NCBI GenBank assembly: GCA_014323675.1 | Contig: JACONN010000005.1 | Span: forward strand, 434,001 to 498,000 | Length of the DNA: 64,000 nt | From: Hormoscilla sp. GM7CHS1pb | Lineage (GTDB): Bacteria; Cyanobacteriota; Cyanobacteriia; Cyanobacteriales; Desertifilaceae | Direction of reading: 5' to 3' | The notes under the pieces: generated by a model | Database searches by the model: none | Seen by the model: the letters and a program-made list of their open reading frames with translations, nothing else | Told to the model about the DNA's origin: nothing | Position numbers and translations under genes: made by a program | Shown here: positions 1 through 7,676 of the stretch, piece after piece | Layout: each line of letters begins with the position of its first letter | How positions within the stretch are numbered: the stretch's first letter is position 1

Positions 1-365
1 TAGGCATGAGTGCCTATCGCCACCGCCCGATCGGGCAACTATCGGGAGGACAGCAGCAGCGGGTATTTATTGCCCGGGCGATCGCGCAAGAAGCAGAAAT
101 TTTCTTTTTTGACGAACCCTTTGTGGGCGTGGATCAAAAAACCGAAGCAGTAATTTTCGATATTTTTCATGAACTTGCCGCTGCTGGTAAAATAGTCCTA
201 GTCGTCAACCACGACTTGGGACAATCGATCGCTCACTTCGATGATTTGATTTTGCTCAATAAAGAATTAATTGCCTCGGGTTCCCGCCAGCAGGTACTCA
301 CAGAAGAATACCTGTACGGTGCCTATGAAGGTAAAGTGTTTTTCTTTGCACGAGGGGCAGCTTAA
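1..365 (+). CDS. Mn/Zn-type ABC transporter ATP-binding protein (3' part)
   Basis: C-terminal part of the cytoplasmic ATPase of a metal-ion ABC importer; the gene begins before the window, so the Walker A region is missing. Visible are the ABC signature LSGGQQQR near the start, the Walker B stretch IFFFDEPFVGVD and the switch histidine in VVNHDLGQS. Its stop codon overlaps the next gene's ATG by one base (TAATG), so the two are translationally coupled. The permease partner belongs to the MntB/ZnuB/SitC class, which makes Mn or Zn uptake the likely job; the substrate cannot be read from this fragment. Confidence 0.9.
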   Translation, partial: GMSAYRHRPIGQLSGGQQQRVFIARAIAQEAEIFFFDEPFVGVDQKTEAVIFDIFHELAAAGKIVLVVNHDLGQSIAHFDDLILLNKELIASGSRQQVLTEEYLYGAYEGKVFFFARGAA

Positions 366-1219
366 TGTTAGAAAGTTTAATCGAACCTTTGCAATATAGT
401 TTCATGCAGCGATCGCTTACGATCGCTATTTTAGTCGGCATCATCTGTTCTGTAGTCGGCAGTTATCTGATGGTGCAGCGACTGGCCCTGTTGGGTGACG
501 CTATCAGTCACTCCGTACTGCCCGGACTAGCGATCGCCTTTCTGTTAGAAGCCAATATTTTTGTCGGTGCCTTCATTTCCGGGGTCTTCAGTACCACGGT
601 TATTGCCTGGATCTCCAAGCGATCGCTCATTAAAGAGGATGCGGCAATGGGCATTGTCTTCTCCGCCTTTTTTGCCCTCGGCATTACTCTCATTACCATC
701 ATCCAGAAAGACAACAAGATCGACCTCAACCATTTTCTGTTCGGCAACATTCTCGGCGTCACCACTGCCGACTTGCGGGATACCGCCATCATTGGGGCTT
801 TTGTCTTATTAGTAGTGCTGCTGCTATACAAAGAATTGCTATTTTACACCTTTGACCCTCTGGGGGCCCAAGCAGCTGGGTTACCCGTACACCTGCTCAA
901 CTTCGGGTTAATGGTACTCATCGCCCTCACCATTGTTGCCAGTCTCAAAGCTGTAGGCGTCGTGTTAGTGCTAGCATTGCTGATTACCCCAGGCGCAACA
1001 GCTTATTTGTTGGTCAAGCGACTGCACCAAATGATGATTTTAGGGGCAGTCATTGGTGTTGTTGCCAGTGTCAGCGGCATGTACCTCAGCTACTTTTTCA
1101 ACTTGCCTTCCGGTCCAGCTATAGTTTTAGTAGTATCGGGTTTTTTTGTGCTAGCATTGCTGTTCAGTCCCACTCAAGGCATTTTCACCCATTCCCAGTC
1201 CGGAAAGGGGTCTGTGTAA
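365..1219 (+). CDS. metal ABC transporter permease, MntB/ZnuB family
   Basis: Inner-membrane permease of 284 residues, the usual length for the ABC-3 family that imports Mn2+, Zn2+ or Fe2+ with a periplasmic binding protein. Hydrophobic segments run along the whole chain, starting with SLTIAILVGIICSVVGSYL. Family-typical stretches are LALLGDAISHSVLPGLA, HFLFGNILGV and LLITPGATAYLL. It overlaps the ATPase gene by one base, so it is the second gene of that operon; no binding-protein gene follows. The closest well-known relative by pattern is cyanobacterial MntB, but the metal is not proven here. Confidence 0.88.
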   Translation: MLESLIEPLQYSFMQRSLTIAILVGIICSVVGSYLMVQRLALLGDAISHSVLPGLAIAFLLEANIFVGAFISGVFSTTVIAWISKRSLIKEDAAMGIVFSAFFALGITLITIIQKDNKIDLNHFLFGNILGVTTADLRDTAIIGAFVLLVVLLLYKELLFYTFDPLGAQAAGLPVHLLNFGLMVLIALTIVASLKAVGVVLVLALLITPGATAYLLVKRLHQMMILGAVIGVVASVSGMYLSYFFNLPSGPAIVLVVSGFFVLALLFSPTQGIFTHSQSGKGSV

Positions 1220-1325
1220 GCATTATCGTGGGCGAGGCAGCCAGGCAAGTACAACTGACTATTGAAAACAGACAAAAAATCAGGTCCGTTCCTGAGAGGC
1301 CAGATGTAAAGGGGTGTAGTTGATA

Positions 1326-3725
1326 GTGCGATTCGTTTACCGTAAAGCACCGGTGATCAACTGGTGAGGGACCGGTAACAGGGTATCATTAGCCCTGATA
1401 ACTTTCAGGTGATGGTGGTGAAAGTCCATCTCCCCAGGTGCGGGGGTAAAAGCATCATCCCTACGGTAGCGATGGCATCAATCCGTAAAGCGGGATGAAA
1501 AGGCGCCCTGGCTAGTAGCCTAAACTGGTCAACGTCGAGCAAGTGGCCACGGTGAGCATTATGCAAAGATTTGCAGCGTCGTCAACACCAACCAGTGGAA
1601 TAAGGCTTACACACTGGGCTCAAAAGAGCGAGGATATAGGTCGAACGCGGGTTTTCAACCGACTAACAAGCACCGACAAAAAACCCGGCGTAATAGAGTC
1701 CACCTAAAGTCACGAACAATCATCTGAAGGAACGAAGTAAACCGGTTATGTACTCTTAGTCGTGGCTTATCGGCTAAGTAGCCACCAAAGGCGCAAAATC
1801 TGCAAATCATCAGCAGGTCATAACTGGGAGAGATTGAGTGGAGAAGCTAACGACTATCTGTAATGGATAGGATAGAGCTGACGCCCTCATGGTCAAGAGA
1901 AAAGTAGAACCTAGTAGTAGTGCATATGTCACGGAACATTTCCGATAGGAAAGTGTATGACTGGAAGACCGTCCCCTGGCGAAAGCTAGAGCGGGCAGTC
2001 TTTAAGCTGCAAAAACGTATCTACAGAGCGACCCAAAGTGGCAAAAAGCGGTTAGTACGCAGGCTCCAGGGATTAATGGTTAGGTCATGGTCAGCAAAAA
2101 TGATTGCGGTCAGGCAAGTAACCCAGCAAAACCGAGGGAAGAAAACGGCAGGGGTAGACGGCGTCACGGCGCTTAAGCCCTCCGAAAGACAACCACTGGT
2201 AAGGCAGCTTCGAGTTGAAGCCGGGAAGAAGGTCAAGCCGACCCGCAGGGTGTGGATACCAAAACCAGGTAGGGACGAGAAAAGGCCGTTAGGGATACCA
2301 AATATGTATGACCGGGCCCTACAGGGAGTAGTCAAGAAGGCATTGGAGCCTGAATGGGAGGCAATGTTTGAGGCAAATTCCTACGGGTTCAGACCAGGAC
2401 GAGGATGCCATGATGCTATACAGGCGATATTCCTCAGCATCAAACAAAAATCAAAATGGGTGCTGGATGCGGATATTGCCAAGTGTTTTGATAAGATTGA
2501 CCACGTTGCGCTACTGGCAAAACTGAATAACACATCACCAATCCGCAAGACAATACGGGGATGGCTAAAAGCCGGAGTGATGGACCAGAGAACATTCCAA
2601 CCAACTGATGCGGGAACACCGCAGGGAGGGGTAATATCTCCCCTGTTAGCAAACATCGCATTGCATGGGTTGGAGTCAATGGTCATGGGACTGGTTCCTA
2701 ACACGGTAAATGAACAAAGAAAACTAACAGTAGTGCGATACGCGGATGACTTTGTGGTCATACATGAGAACCGAGAGGTAATCGAAAAGGCTAAAAGAGC
2801 CATCCAGACGTGGTTAGCTGAGACAGGTCTAGAACTTAAGGCCGAGAAGACAAGGATATCTCACACACTGGAAGGGGACAACCCAGGGTTCGACTTCCTG
2901 GGGTTCAATGTCAGACAGTACAAAGTGGGAAAATATCATGGCGGTAAAAAACCAAGCGGAACACTACTTGGATTCAAAACACTGATAAAGCCTAGTCAGA
3001 AATCCATCAAGAACCACAAGGAAAAGCTACGAGAGGTAGTGACAAAAAACAAAGCCCTAACACAGACCGAGCTGATAAGTAAGCTGAACCCGATAATTCG
3101 GGGGTGGTGCAATTACCACAAAATGGTAGTCAGCAAGGAAATATTTGGGGAAATGGATACGTATTTGTGGGAACTAACATGGAATTGGGCAAAACGACGG
3201 CATCCAAACAAAGCAGCATGGTGGGTAACCAAGAAGTACTGGAAACCTGAAAATGGTAGACAGTGGAACTTCAGCGGAGAACTCAAAAATGAAAACAGGG
3301 TAACGCTGGCTAAACACTCCGAAACTGAGATAGTCAGACACGTAAAAGTGAAAGGCACAGCAAGTCCAATGGACGGAAACCTGGTCTACTGGAGCAAGAG
3401 GTTACGAAAAAGCCCGGACATAAGCACAAGGGTGCTAAAACTGATGAACAGGCAAAAGGGCAAATGTACGCACTGTGGAATGTTGTTCACGGATGGCGAC
3501 CAGTGGGAAGTGGACCACGTAATACCTCGCTCAAGAGGAGGAAAAGATGTGTACACCAATCTCCAGTTGCTACATGATTACTGTCATCATTTCAAATCGG
3601 TTACGGATGGCAGTCATGAGGGTCGCGCCCGGATACGGGATATCGAAGCCAAGGAGCCGGATGAGGTGAAAGTCTCACGTCCGGTTTTGAAGACGAGCAG
3701 GTCTGGCGACGGGCTTGCTTAGTTT
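1326..3725 (+). mobile_element. complete group II intron
   Basis: Retroelement with a ribozyme and an internal maturase. The 5' end is the standard GTGCGATTCG at 1326. The domain I-III RNA fills about 1326-1915, and domain V (GAGCCGGATGAGG, GAAA-type loop, CTCACGTCCGG) lies at about 3654-3688. The 3' end is ...GCTTAGTTTAAT near 3725, exact to within a few bases. The open maturase and intact domain V suggest an element that was recently active. It lies between the ABC operon and a repeat tract, not inside a recognisable gene. Confidence 0.9.
1920..3722 (+). CDS. ltrA: group II intron reverse transcriptase/maturase with HNH nuclease
   Basis: Multifunctional intron protein of 600 residues: reverse transcriptase, maturase (domain X) and C-terminal HNH endonuclease, which together splice the intron RNA and copy it into new DNA sites. 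The RT blocks include the TPQGGVISPLLANI motif and the catalytic VVRYADDFVV. The maturase contains the conserved NPIIRGWCNYH. The HNH part has CTHCGMLF, VDHVIPRSRGG and HDYCHH, giving both Cys pairs and the catalytic His. No frameshift or stop is present, unlike the copy at 23.1-25.9 kb. ATG at 1920 is followed by a second in-frame ATG at 1926; either may be used. Confidence 0.95.
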   Translation: MHMSRNISDRKVYDWKTVPWRKLERAVFKLQKRIYRATQSGKKRLVRRLQGLMVRSWSAKMIAVRQVTQQNRGKKTAGVDGVTALKPSERQPLVRQLRVEAGKKVKPTRRVWIPKPGRDEKRPLGIPNMYDRALQGVVKKALEPEWEAMFEANSYGFRPGRGCHDAIQAIFLSIKQKSKWVLDADIAKCFDKIDHVALLAKLNNTSPIRKTIRGWLKAGVMDQRTFQPTDAGTPQGGVISPLLANIALHGLESMVMGLVPNTVNEQRKLTVVRYADDFVVIHENREVIEKAKRAIQTWLAETGLELKAEKTRISHTLEGDNPGFDFLGFNVRQYKVGKYHGGKKPSGTLLGFKTLIKPSQKSIKNHKEKLREVVTKNKALTQTELISKLNPIIRGWCNYHKMVVSKEIFGEMDTYLWELTWNWAKRRHPNKAAWWVTKKYWKPENGRQWNFSGELKNENRVTLAKHSETEIVRHVKVKGTASPMDGNLVYWSKRLRKSPDISTRVLKLMNRQKGKCTHCGMLFTDGDQWEVDHVIPRSRGGKDVYTNLQLLHDYCHHFKSVTDGSHEGRARIRDIEAKEPDEVKVSRPVLKTSRSGDGLA

Positions 3726-3800
3726 AATTCCTGGAGCACGTTCCCAGGCAGAGCCGTGGGAACGAGGGATTGCGCTGCGCGCGCGTAGCGAACGACCCTG

Positions 3801-4145
3801 GCAGATTACAGCGTAGCGCACGTAATACTAGCTTTGCGTGTTATATGTAATCACTTATAGTACAAAACCGGGCGGGAGCCGAGCTAGCAGATTACAGCGT
3901 AGCGCACGTAATACGGCATTCGCCTTTTATGTGTAATCACTTGTAGTATAAAAATGAGCGGGAGCCGAGCTAGCAGATTACAGCGTAGCGCACTTAATAC
4001 TACATTTCCGTGGCATATGTAATCATTAATATTACAAGACCGAGCGGGAGCCGAGCTAGCAGATTACAGCGTAGCGCACTTAATACTACATTTGTCTATT
4101 ATGTGTAATCATTCGTAGTATAAAACCGGGCGGGAGCCGCCTATC
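3801..4145 (+). repeat. 86-bp tandem repeat, four copies
   Basis: Four direct repeats start at 3801, 3887, 3973 and 4059, an exact 86-bp period. Each opens with GCAGATTACAGCGTAGCGCA, has about 20 variable bases in the middle, then T(A/G)TGTAATCA and TAGTATAAAA, and ends in a GCGGGAGCCG block. GATTACA near the start pairs with TGTAATC near the end, so each unit can fold into a hairpin. There is no coding potential. The variable part lies in the loop, and no short fixed repeat with unrelated spacers is present, so this is not a CRISPR array. Confidence 0.85.
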
Positions 4146-4210
4146 AACCGGTTAAATAGTCAGATATGACCTTTTCCCTACCAACTGGTTTTGGCCACAC
4201 CCGATGTAAT

Positions 4211-4279
4211 GTAAAGACGAAGCATAAGGGCAACCATTTTTCAGATCTGCGATCTCCCTCATGCTTCGACCCTACCAGG
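4211..4279. repeat. short inverted repeat, MITE-like
   Basis: GACGAAGCAT and ATGCTTCG form the arms of a roughly 60-bp hairpin ending in ACCCTACC. The arms resemble those of the larger element at 13.78 kb (GGGCGAAGCATTCGG), so both probably belong to one family of small non-coding elements. Confidence 0.5.
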
Positions 4280-4351
4280 TAACAACGCTGCTTTTAAGAC
4301 GGGTTCTCAGTCCGGGCCCAACCCTTGCAGATCGGACTCCGATTTTTCGGT

Positions 4352-4419
4352 CGTTTCCGGGAGCACCCACCCTGTTGTGTCGCATCCTGCGCACAACATA
4401 GGTGGGTGCTCCGGAAACG
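4352..4419. repeat. palindromic element, CACCCACC core
   Basis: Arms CGTTTCCGG(G)AGCACCCACC and GGTGGGTGCTCCGGAAACG enclose a loop containing GTGTCGCATCCTGCGCAC. It lies just past the 3' end of hpf. A near-identical copy with the loop in the opposite orientation sits inside ssb at 7068-7135, and the flanking bases CGGTC / AAAGTCCGCGG are also shared. Confidence 0.85.
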
Positions 4420-4446
4420 AAAGTCCGCGGACCGATCGGGATCTAC

Positions 4447-5085
4447 TCAAACTTTCGACTTTTGTGGGACTGACTTAGCACTACCACTGTGGGCAGTTTT
4501 ACCATTTTGGATATTCCCATCCCGGGGCATCAGTAGACCATATCCGCCGTGGTTGCGTTCGTACATCACATTGATCTCCTTCGTTTCGGCATTGCGGAAC
4601 ATAAAGAAATCGTGACCCACTAGCTGCAACTGTTCTAAGGCTTCTTCTACCGTCATCGGCGGCATGGCAAAATACTTCGTCCGCACTACTCCGCTGGGCA
4701 GAGATGGGGTCCGCGAGCCCATCAAATCTGACACTACCGGGGTCTCTGCCACCGCCTCTACGGTTTTGACTGTCTTCTTCTGTTTGTCCTCGCGTTTTTC
4801 CTTGTATTTACGGAGACGGCGGGCAATCTTATCTGCGACTAAATCAATGCTGGCGTATAGATCCTCGCTGCTTTCTTCCGAACGAATAACTTTACCGTTT
4901 GCATAAATCGTCACTTCCGCCGTCTGATTGGCCTTTATCCGGGAATTGTGGGCTACCGACAGATTTACATCCACCTCTGTGGTAAACTGTTCAAAATGGC
5001 TCACTGCCTTTTCAATTTTTTCCTGTACGTACTCGCGAATTGCCTTGGTGATTTCTATGTTTTTTCCCTGGATAACAAGCTTCAT
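4447..5085 (-). CDS. hpf: long ribosome hibernation promoting factor (LrtA type)
   Basis: Long-form HPF of 212 residues that dimerises 70S ribosomes in the dark or in stationary phase; in cyanobacteria it is the light-repressed LrtA protein. Residues 1-100 are the ribosome-binding HPF/RaiA domain (MKLVIQGKNIEITKAIREYV, VTIYANGKVIRSEE). A basic, low-complexity linker follows. The C-terminal dimerisation domain begins near YFAMPPMTVEEALEQL and contains VGHDFFMFRN. GGGGAGGAAG lies a few bases upstream of the ATG, a strong ribosome binding site that fixes the start. A palindromic element follows the stop. Confidence 0.93.
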   Translation of the reverse strand: MKLVIQGKNIEITKAIREYVQEKIEKAVSHFEQFTTEVDVNLSVAHNSRIKANQTAEVTIYANGKVIRSEESSEDLYASIDLVADKIARRLRKYKEKREDKQKKTVKTVEAVAETPVVSDLMGSRTPSLPSGVVRTKYFAMPPMTVEEALEQLQLVGHDFFMFRNAETKEINVMYERNHGGYGLLMPRDGNIQNGKTAHSGSAKSVPQKSKV

Positions 5086-5310
5086 AAAGCTTCCTCCCCT
5101 CGAAGTTTGGGTTATATTTCTACCTTAGCACGATGTATTCTACAAAACAATCTTTGTTAAAATATATTTCATTCCTTGACAAGGATTAATCTTTGTACTA
5201 GCAAGTTGGCTTTTAATAAAGATAAAATTTCCTCTTATTTTGGCATGGTTTCGACTTACCCCAATTCCGGAAGTTTATATAGGTTCCCGATCGCAGCGAA
5301 GTAGACAGTC

Positions 5311-5364
5311 GTTTCCTCTTCACCCACCCTGTCGTTCGCCAGCTGGCAACGACATGGGTGGGTG
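5311..5364. repeat. palindromic element, CACCCACC core
   Basis: Core CACCCACCCTGTCGTTCGCC paired with GGCAACGACATGGGTGGGTG. It sits immediately upstream of lipB, and its last bases are read as the first codons of the longest lipB frame. The copy at 6667-6732 carries the same core in the inverted orientation. Confidence 0.8.
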
Positions 5365-5417
5365 GATCGGTAAACGATAGGGACGTCAAGCAAACCAAGT
5401 ATTACGTATTTCCGCCG

Positions 5418-6184
5418 ATGACTACCCAAAAGACCACGGCGAGACGGTCCACTCGCACTACCCCAGAGACATGGACCCCCCAACGTCGGTGTTGGCTATT
5501 AAATCAAGGTGTGGTGCCTTATGCAGTTGCCTGGAAATGGCAGCAGCAGCTAGTTGCCAGACGGCGCGACAACCCAGAACTAGATGATGTTCTGATCTTG
5601 CTGTCCCATCCGCCAGTGTATACCCTGGGACGAGGTGCCAGTCTAGAACATCTCAAGTTCTCACCATCTGACAGTAGCTTCGAGGTTTATCGTGTAGAAC
5701 GGGGGGTGAGGTAACATACCATTGCCCTGGTCAACTGGTAGGCTATCCAATTTTGAATCTGCGCTATTATCGACAAGATTTGCACTGGTACTTGCGGCAG
5801 TTAGAAGAAGTGGCGATCCAAACCCTGGCCGTTTACGGATTAAAGGGCGATCGCCTCCCTGGTTTGACTGGCGTCTGGCTTGACGGGCGCAAAGTGGCCG
5901 CGATCGGCATCTTCGTCAGTCGTTGGATCACCATGCACGGCTTTGCCTTAAATGTTTCTCCCAACTTAGCAGGATTTGAGCGCATTGTCCCCTGCGGCCT
6001 TCCCGATTTTTCGGGGACAGCGGGGAGGGCCGGGAGCCTGCGGCCGGTAGGCAGCTTGACAGAATTTCTTCCAGAGATTAACATAGAGGATGTACGCCAG
6101 GCGATCTCTGCTGCCTTCAGTCGCGTTTTCCAAGTGCAGATAGAGCCGATCGAGTTAGGCAATTCAGGGTGCATCGTTGTTTGA
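5418..6184 (+). CDS. lipB: octanoyltransferase LipB, one-base frameshift
   Basis: Lipoyl(octanoyl) transferase moves octanoate from acyl carrier protein to the lipoyl domains of pyruvate dehydrogenase and related complexes. The first frame reads VLILLSHPPVYTLGRGA up to VYRVERG; the second resumes as EVTYHCPGQLVGYPILNLR and contains the family lysine (GRKVAAIG) and the catalytic cysteine (IVPCG). The frames join at the G run at 5700-5705: six Gs are present and seven would restore ERGGEVTYH. The start is uncertain because the longest frame begins inside a palindromic element; ATG 5418 is the first one outside it. The C-terminal part contains an extra GTAGRAGSLRPVG-like stretch. All recognisable motifs remain, so a read error is as likely as a dead gene. 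Confidence 0.85.
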
Positions 6185-6666
6185 AATTTGAATGCCTATC
6201 CATCAGGTTGCATAAGATGTCTAATTTTTCACCTTTTGACCACAACCATGAAGCAGATCGGGCGCTCATCAGTATTAGTTCCCCAGTCATAGCTGCCAAC
6301 TTCTTTTTAGAAGAACCGCACACCCGCAAGCCTAACAATACTACCATAATAGTTGCGATCGGAGCATCTACCGCCCCATCTGCCCCATCTTTAATGAGGG
6401 AGCGAGATCGCGGGCTCTCTCCTGTCTGTTTGACATTGATGATATAGATGAAATCGAGGCTGACATTATACATTACCTATTTTTGCTCTTGCCTTCCCTT
6501 CGAGCCGCAGTTTTGTAGACGATTCTTTTGATTTTTTGCACGAGGATCTCTAGAGCGTCGGTCCATTAATAAAACTTGACAAATTAAAAGATCTGTGCAT
6601 CATGCATAAAATCGACAATTTCTCCTGGAGGAGGACCCCTCTATTCACTCCTATTCACTCCCCGAT

Positions 6667-6732
6667 CGTTTCCTCTTCACCCACCCATGTCGTTGCCTGC
6701 TGGCGAACGACAGGGTGGGTGAAGAGGAAACG
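6667..6732. repeat. palindromic element, CACCCACC core, extended arms
   Basis: Perfect arms CGTTTCCTCTTCACCCACC and GGTGGGTGAAGAGGAAACG surround the TGTCGTTGCC...GGCGAACGACA core. The core matches the element at 5311-5364 but is inverted. Confidence 0.88.
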
Positions 6733-6809
6733 ACTCCCTGCTCCCTGCTCCCTGCTCCCCTACTGGACCGACGCTCTAGGGCCTCGTTACCTGGCTCCGC
6801 CTGGTAACG

Positions 6810-6839
6810 CCATGGTTCATGTTCTCTACCATGAACCAT
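6810..6839. terminator. hairpin downstream of ssb
   Basis: CATGGTTCATG and CATGAACCATG form an 11-bp perfect stem with a short loop, ten bases past the ssb stop. The same arm sequence appears in a hairpin ten bases past the pheT stop (19135-19169), suggesting a shared 3'-end element. There is no clear T tract, so its role as a terminator is inferred. Confidence 0.5.
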
Positions 6840-6849
6840 GAATATCGTA

Positions 6850-7524
6850 TTAAAAAGGAATTTCATCCTCTTGTGATTCATCAATGGTTGGCGCCTTGTA
6901 ACTTTCTCCATACTGATCGGTTTCATCCGCGATCTTGGAGTCTGTCTTTGATAAAGAAGATTGATATCCTGTAGTCGAGACGCTATTATTCACCGTCGGA
7001 TCCCCCAATACGCTGTTCCTTCTGTTAGATTCCACTGGTGAGGTGCTGCGTCCCTCGATTTCTCGGTCGTTTCCGGGAGCACCCACCCTGTTGTGCGCAG
7101 GATGCGACACAACATGGGTGGGTGCTCCGGAAACGAAAGTCCGCGGGCCGATCGAAACCACATTGCTAGTCCCAGAGGTAGAAACTGGAGCCACGATTGG
7201 CCTGGATGCACCGACCGCAGCCGCAGACAGGCTGTAAATTTTAGAAACTGTTAATTCCGCCCGTTTTTCCTTAAACCCCTCTGGTCGTTCTATAGTGTTC
7301 ATGCTCAACCGACCCTGGAGCACCACTCGATCGCCTCTGTGATAATTTTCCGTGATGTCTGAGGCTAAATTTCCCCATCCCACCACCTTGAGTTTCCCCG
7401 TGGGATCGTCACTCTTTAATCCTGGGAACTCCACTAGCATTTCCGCGATCGCTGTTTGGTTGTCTGGCGTATATCGCAGTTGCGGTTCTTGAATTATCTC
7501 GGCCATCAAAACGCAGCTATTCAT
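6850..7524 (-). CDS. ssb: single-stranded DNA-binding protein
   Basis: SSB protects single-stranded DNA during replication and repair. The OB fold covers about residues 1-115 (MNSCVLMAEIIQEPQLRY, VEFPGLKSDDPTGKLKVVGWGNLA, GDRVVLQGRLSM). The disordered tail ends in DESQEDEIPF, the acidic partner-binding tip. In the linker, residues around GAPTHVVSHPAHNRVGAPG are encoded by a palindromic repeat element (7068-7135) inserted without breaking the frame. The flexible linker tolerates such additions, so the protein is probably functional. The start MNSCVLMAEI is typical of cyanobacterial SSB. Confidence 0.93.
   Translation of the reverse strand: MNSCVLMAEIIQEPQLRYTPDNQTAIAEMLVEFPGLKSDDPTGKLKVVGWGNLASDITENYHRGDRVVLQGRLSMNTIERPEGFKEKRAELTVSKIYSLSAAAVGASRPIVAPVSTSGTSNVVSIGPRTFVSGAPTHVVSHPAHNRVGAPGNDREIEGRSTSPVESNRRNSVLGDPTVNNSVSTTGYQSSLSKTDSKIADETDQYGESYKAPTIDESQEDEIPF
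7068..7135. repeat. palindromic element inside ssb
   Basis: Second copy of the 4352-4419 element, with the central loop reversed (GTGCGCAGGATGCGACAC against GTGTCGCATCCTGCGCAC). It lies in the linker-coding part of ssb and is read in frame. Confidence 0.88.
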
Positions 7525-7676
7525 ATAAATTTCTCACTTGCTACTACTCTTTTATTTTAGCAAATTTTCTCACTATCTACCAATTTATTGTCAGATTCCC
7601 TCTTTTTCTCCCCCAACGTCAGATTATAGTTGTCATAGTTCCCTCAATATCTTGCCCATTGGTAATTGTCAGCCCT

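Larger units (their letters stand above)
6185..6849. other. intergenic region between lipB and ssb
   Basis: No gene is recognised. Reading frames exist on both strands at 6.2-6.47 kb (the minus frame has one hydrophobic stretch, IATIMVVLLGLRV), but neither matches a family I know. The rest holds a palindromic element, a CTCCCTG triplet-like repeat at about 6733-6760, a dispersed GTTACC-type inverted repeat, and a terminator-like hairpin next to ssb. Confidence 0.5.

Noticed and set aside
508..831. Minus-strand reading frame across the permease gene
   Set aside because: Shadow of the plus-strand membrane protein; its composition follows from the reverse of hydrophobic codons.
1920..3722. Reverse transcriptase considered as a defence RT (DRT, Abi or retron)
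   Set aside because: Domain X, the HNH domain and intact intron domains I and V identify a group II intron maturase.
3801..4145. 86-bp repeats with variable middle considered as CRISPR or a retron/DGR template
   Set aside because: The variable part is the loop of a hairpin, substitutions are not limited to adenines, and the nearby reverse transcriptase is a standard group II intron maturase.
4325..4615. Plus-strand frame across the palindromic element and the end of hpf
   Set aside because: Overlaps hpf antisense and the hairpin; no family resemblance.
6117..6473. Minus-strand frame after lipB with a short hydrophobic stretch
   Set aside because: Could be a small membrane protein, but it overlaps the lipB 3' end antisense and lacks a start signal; not supported enough.
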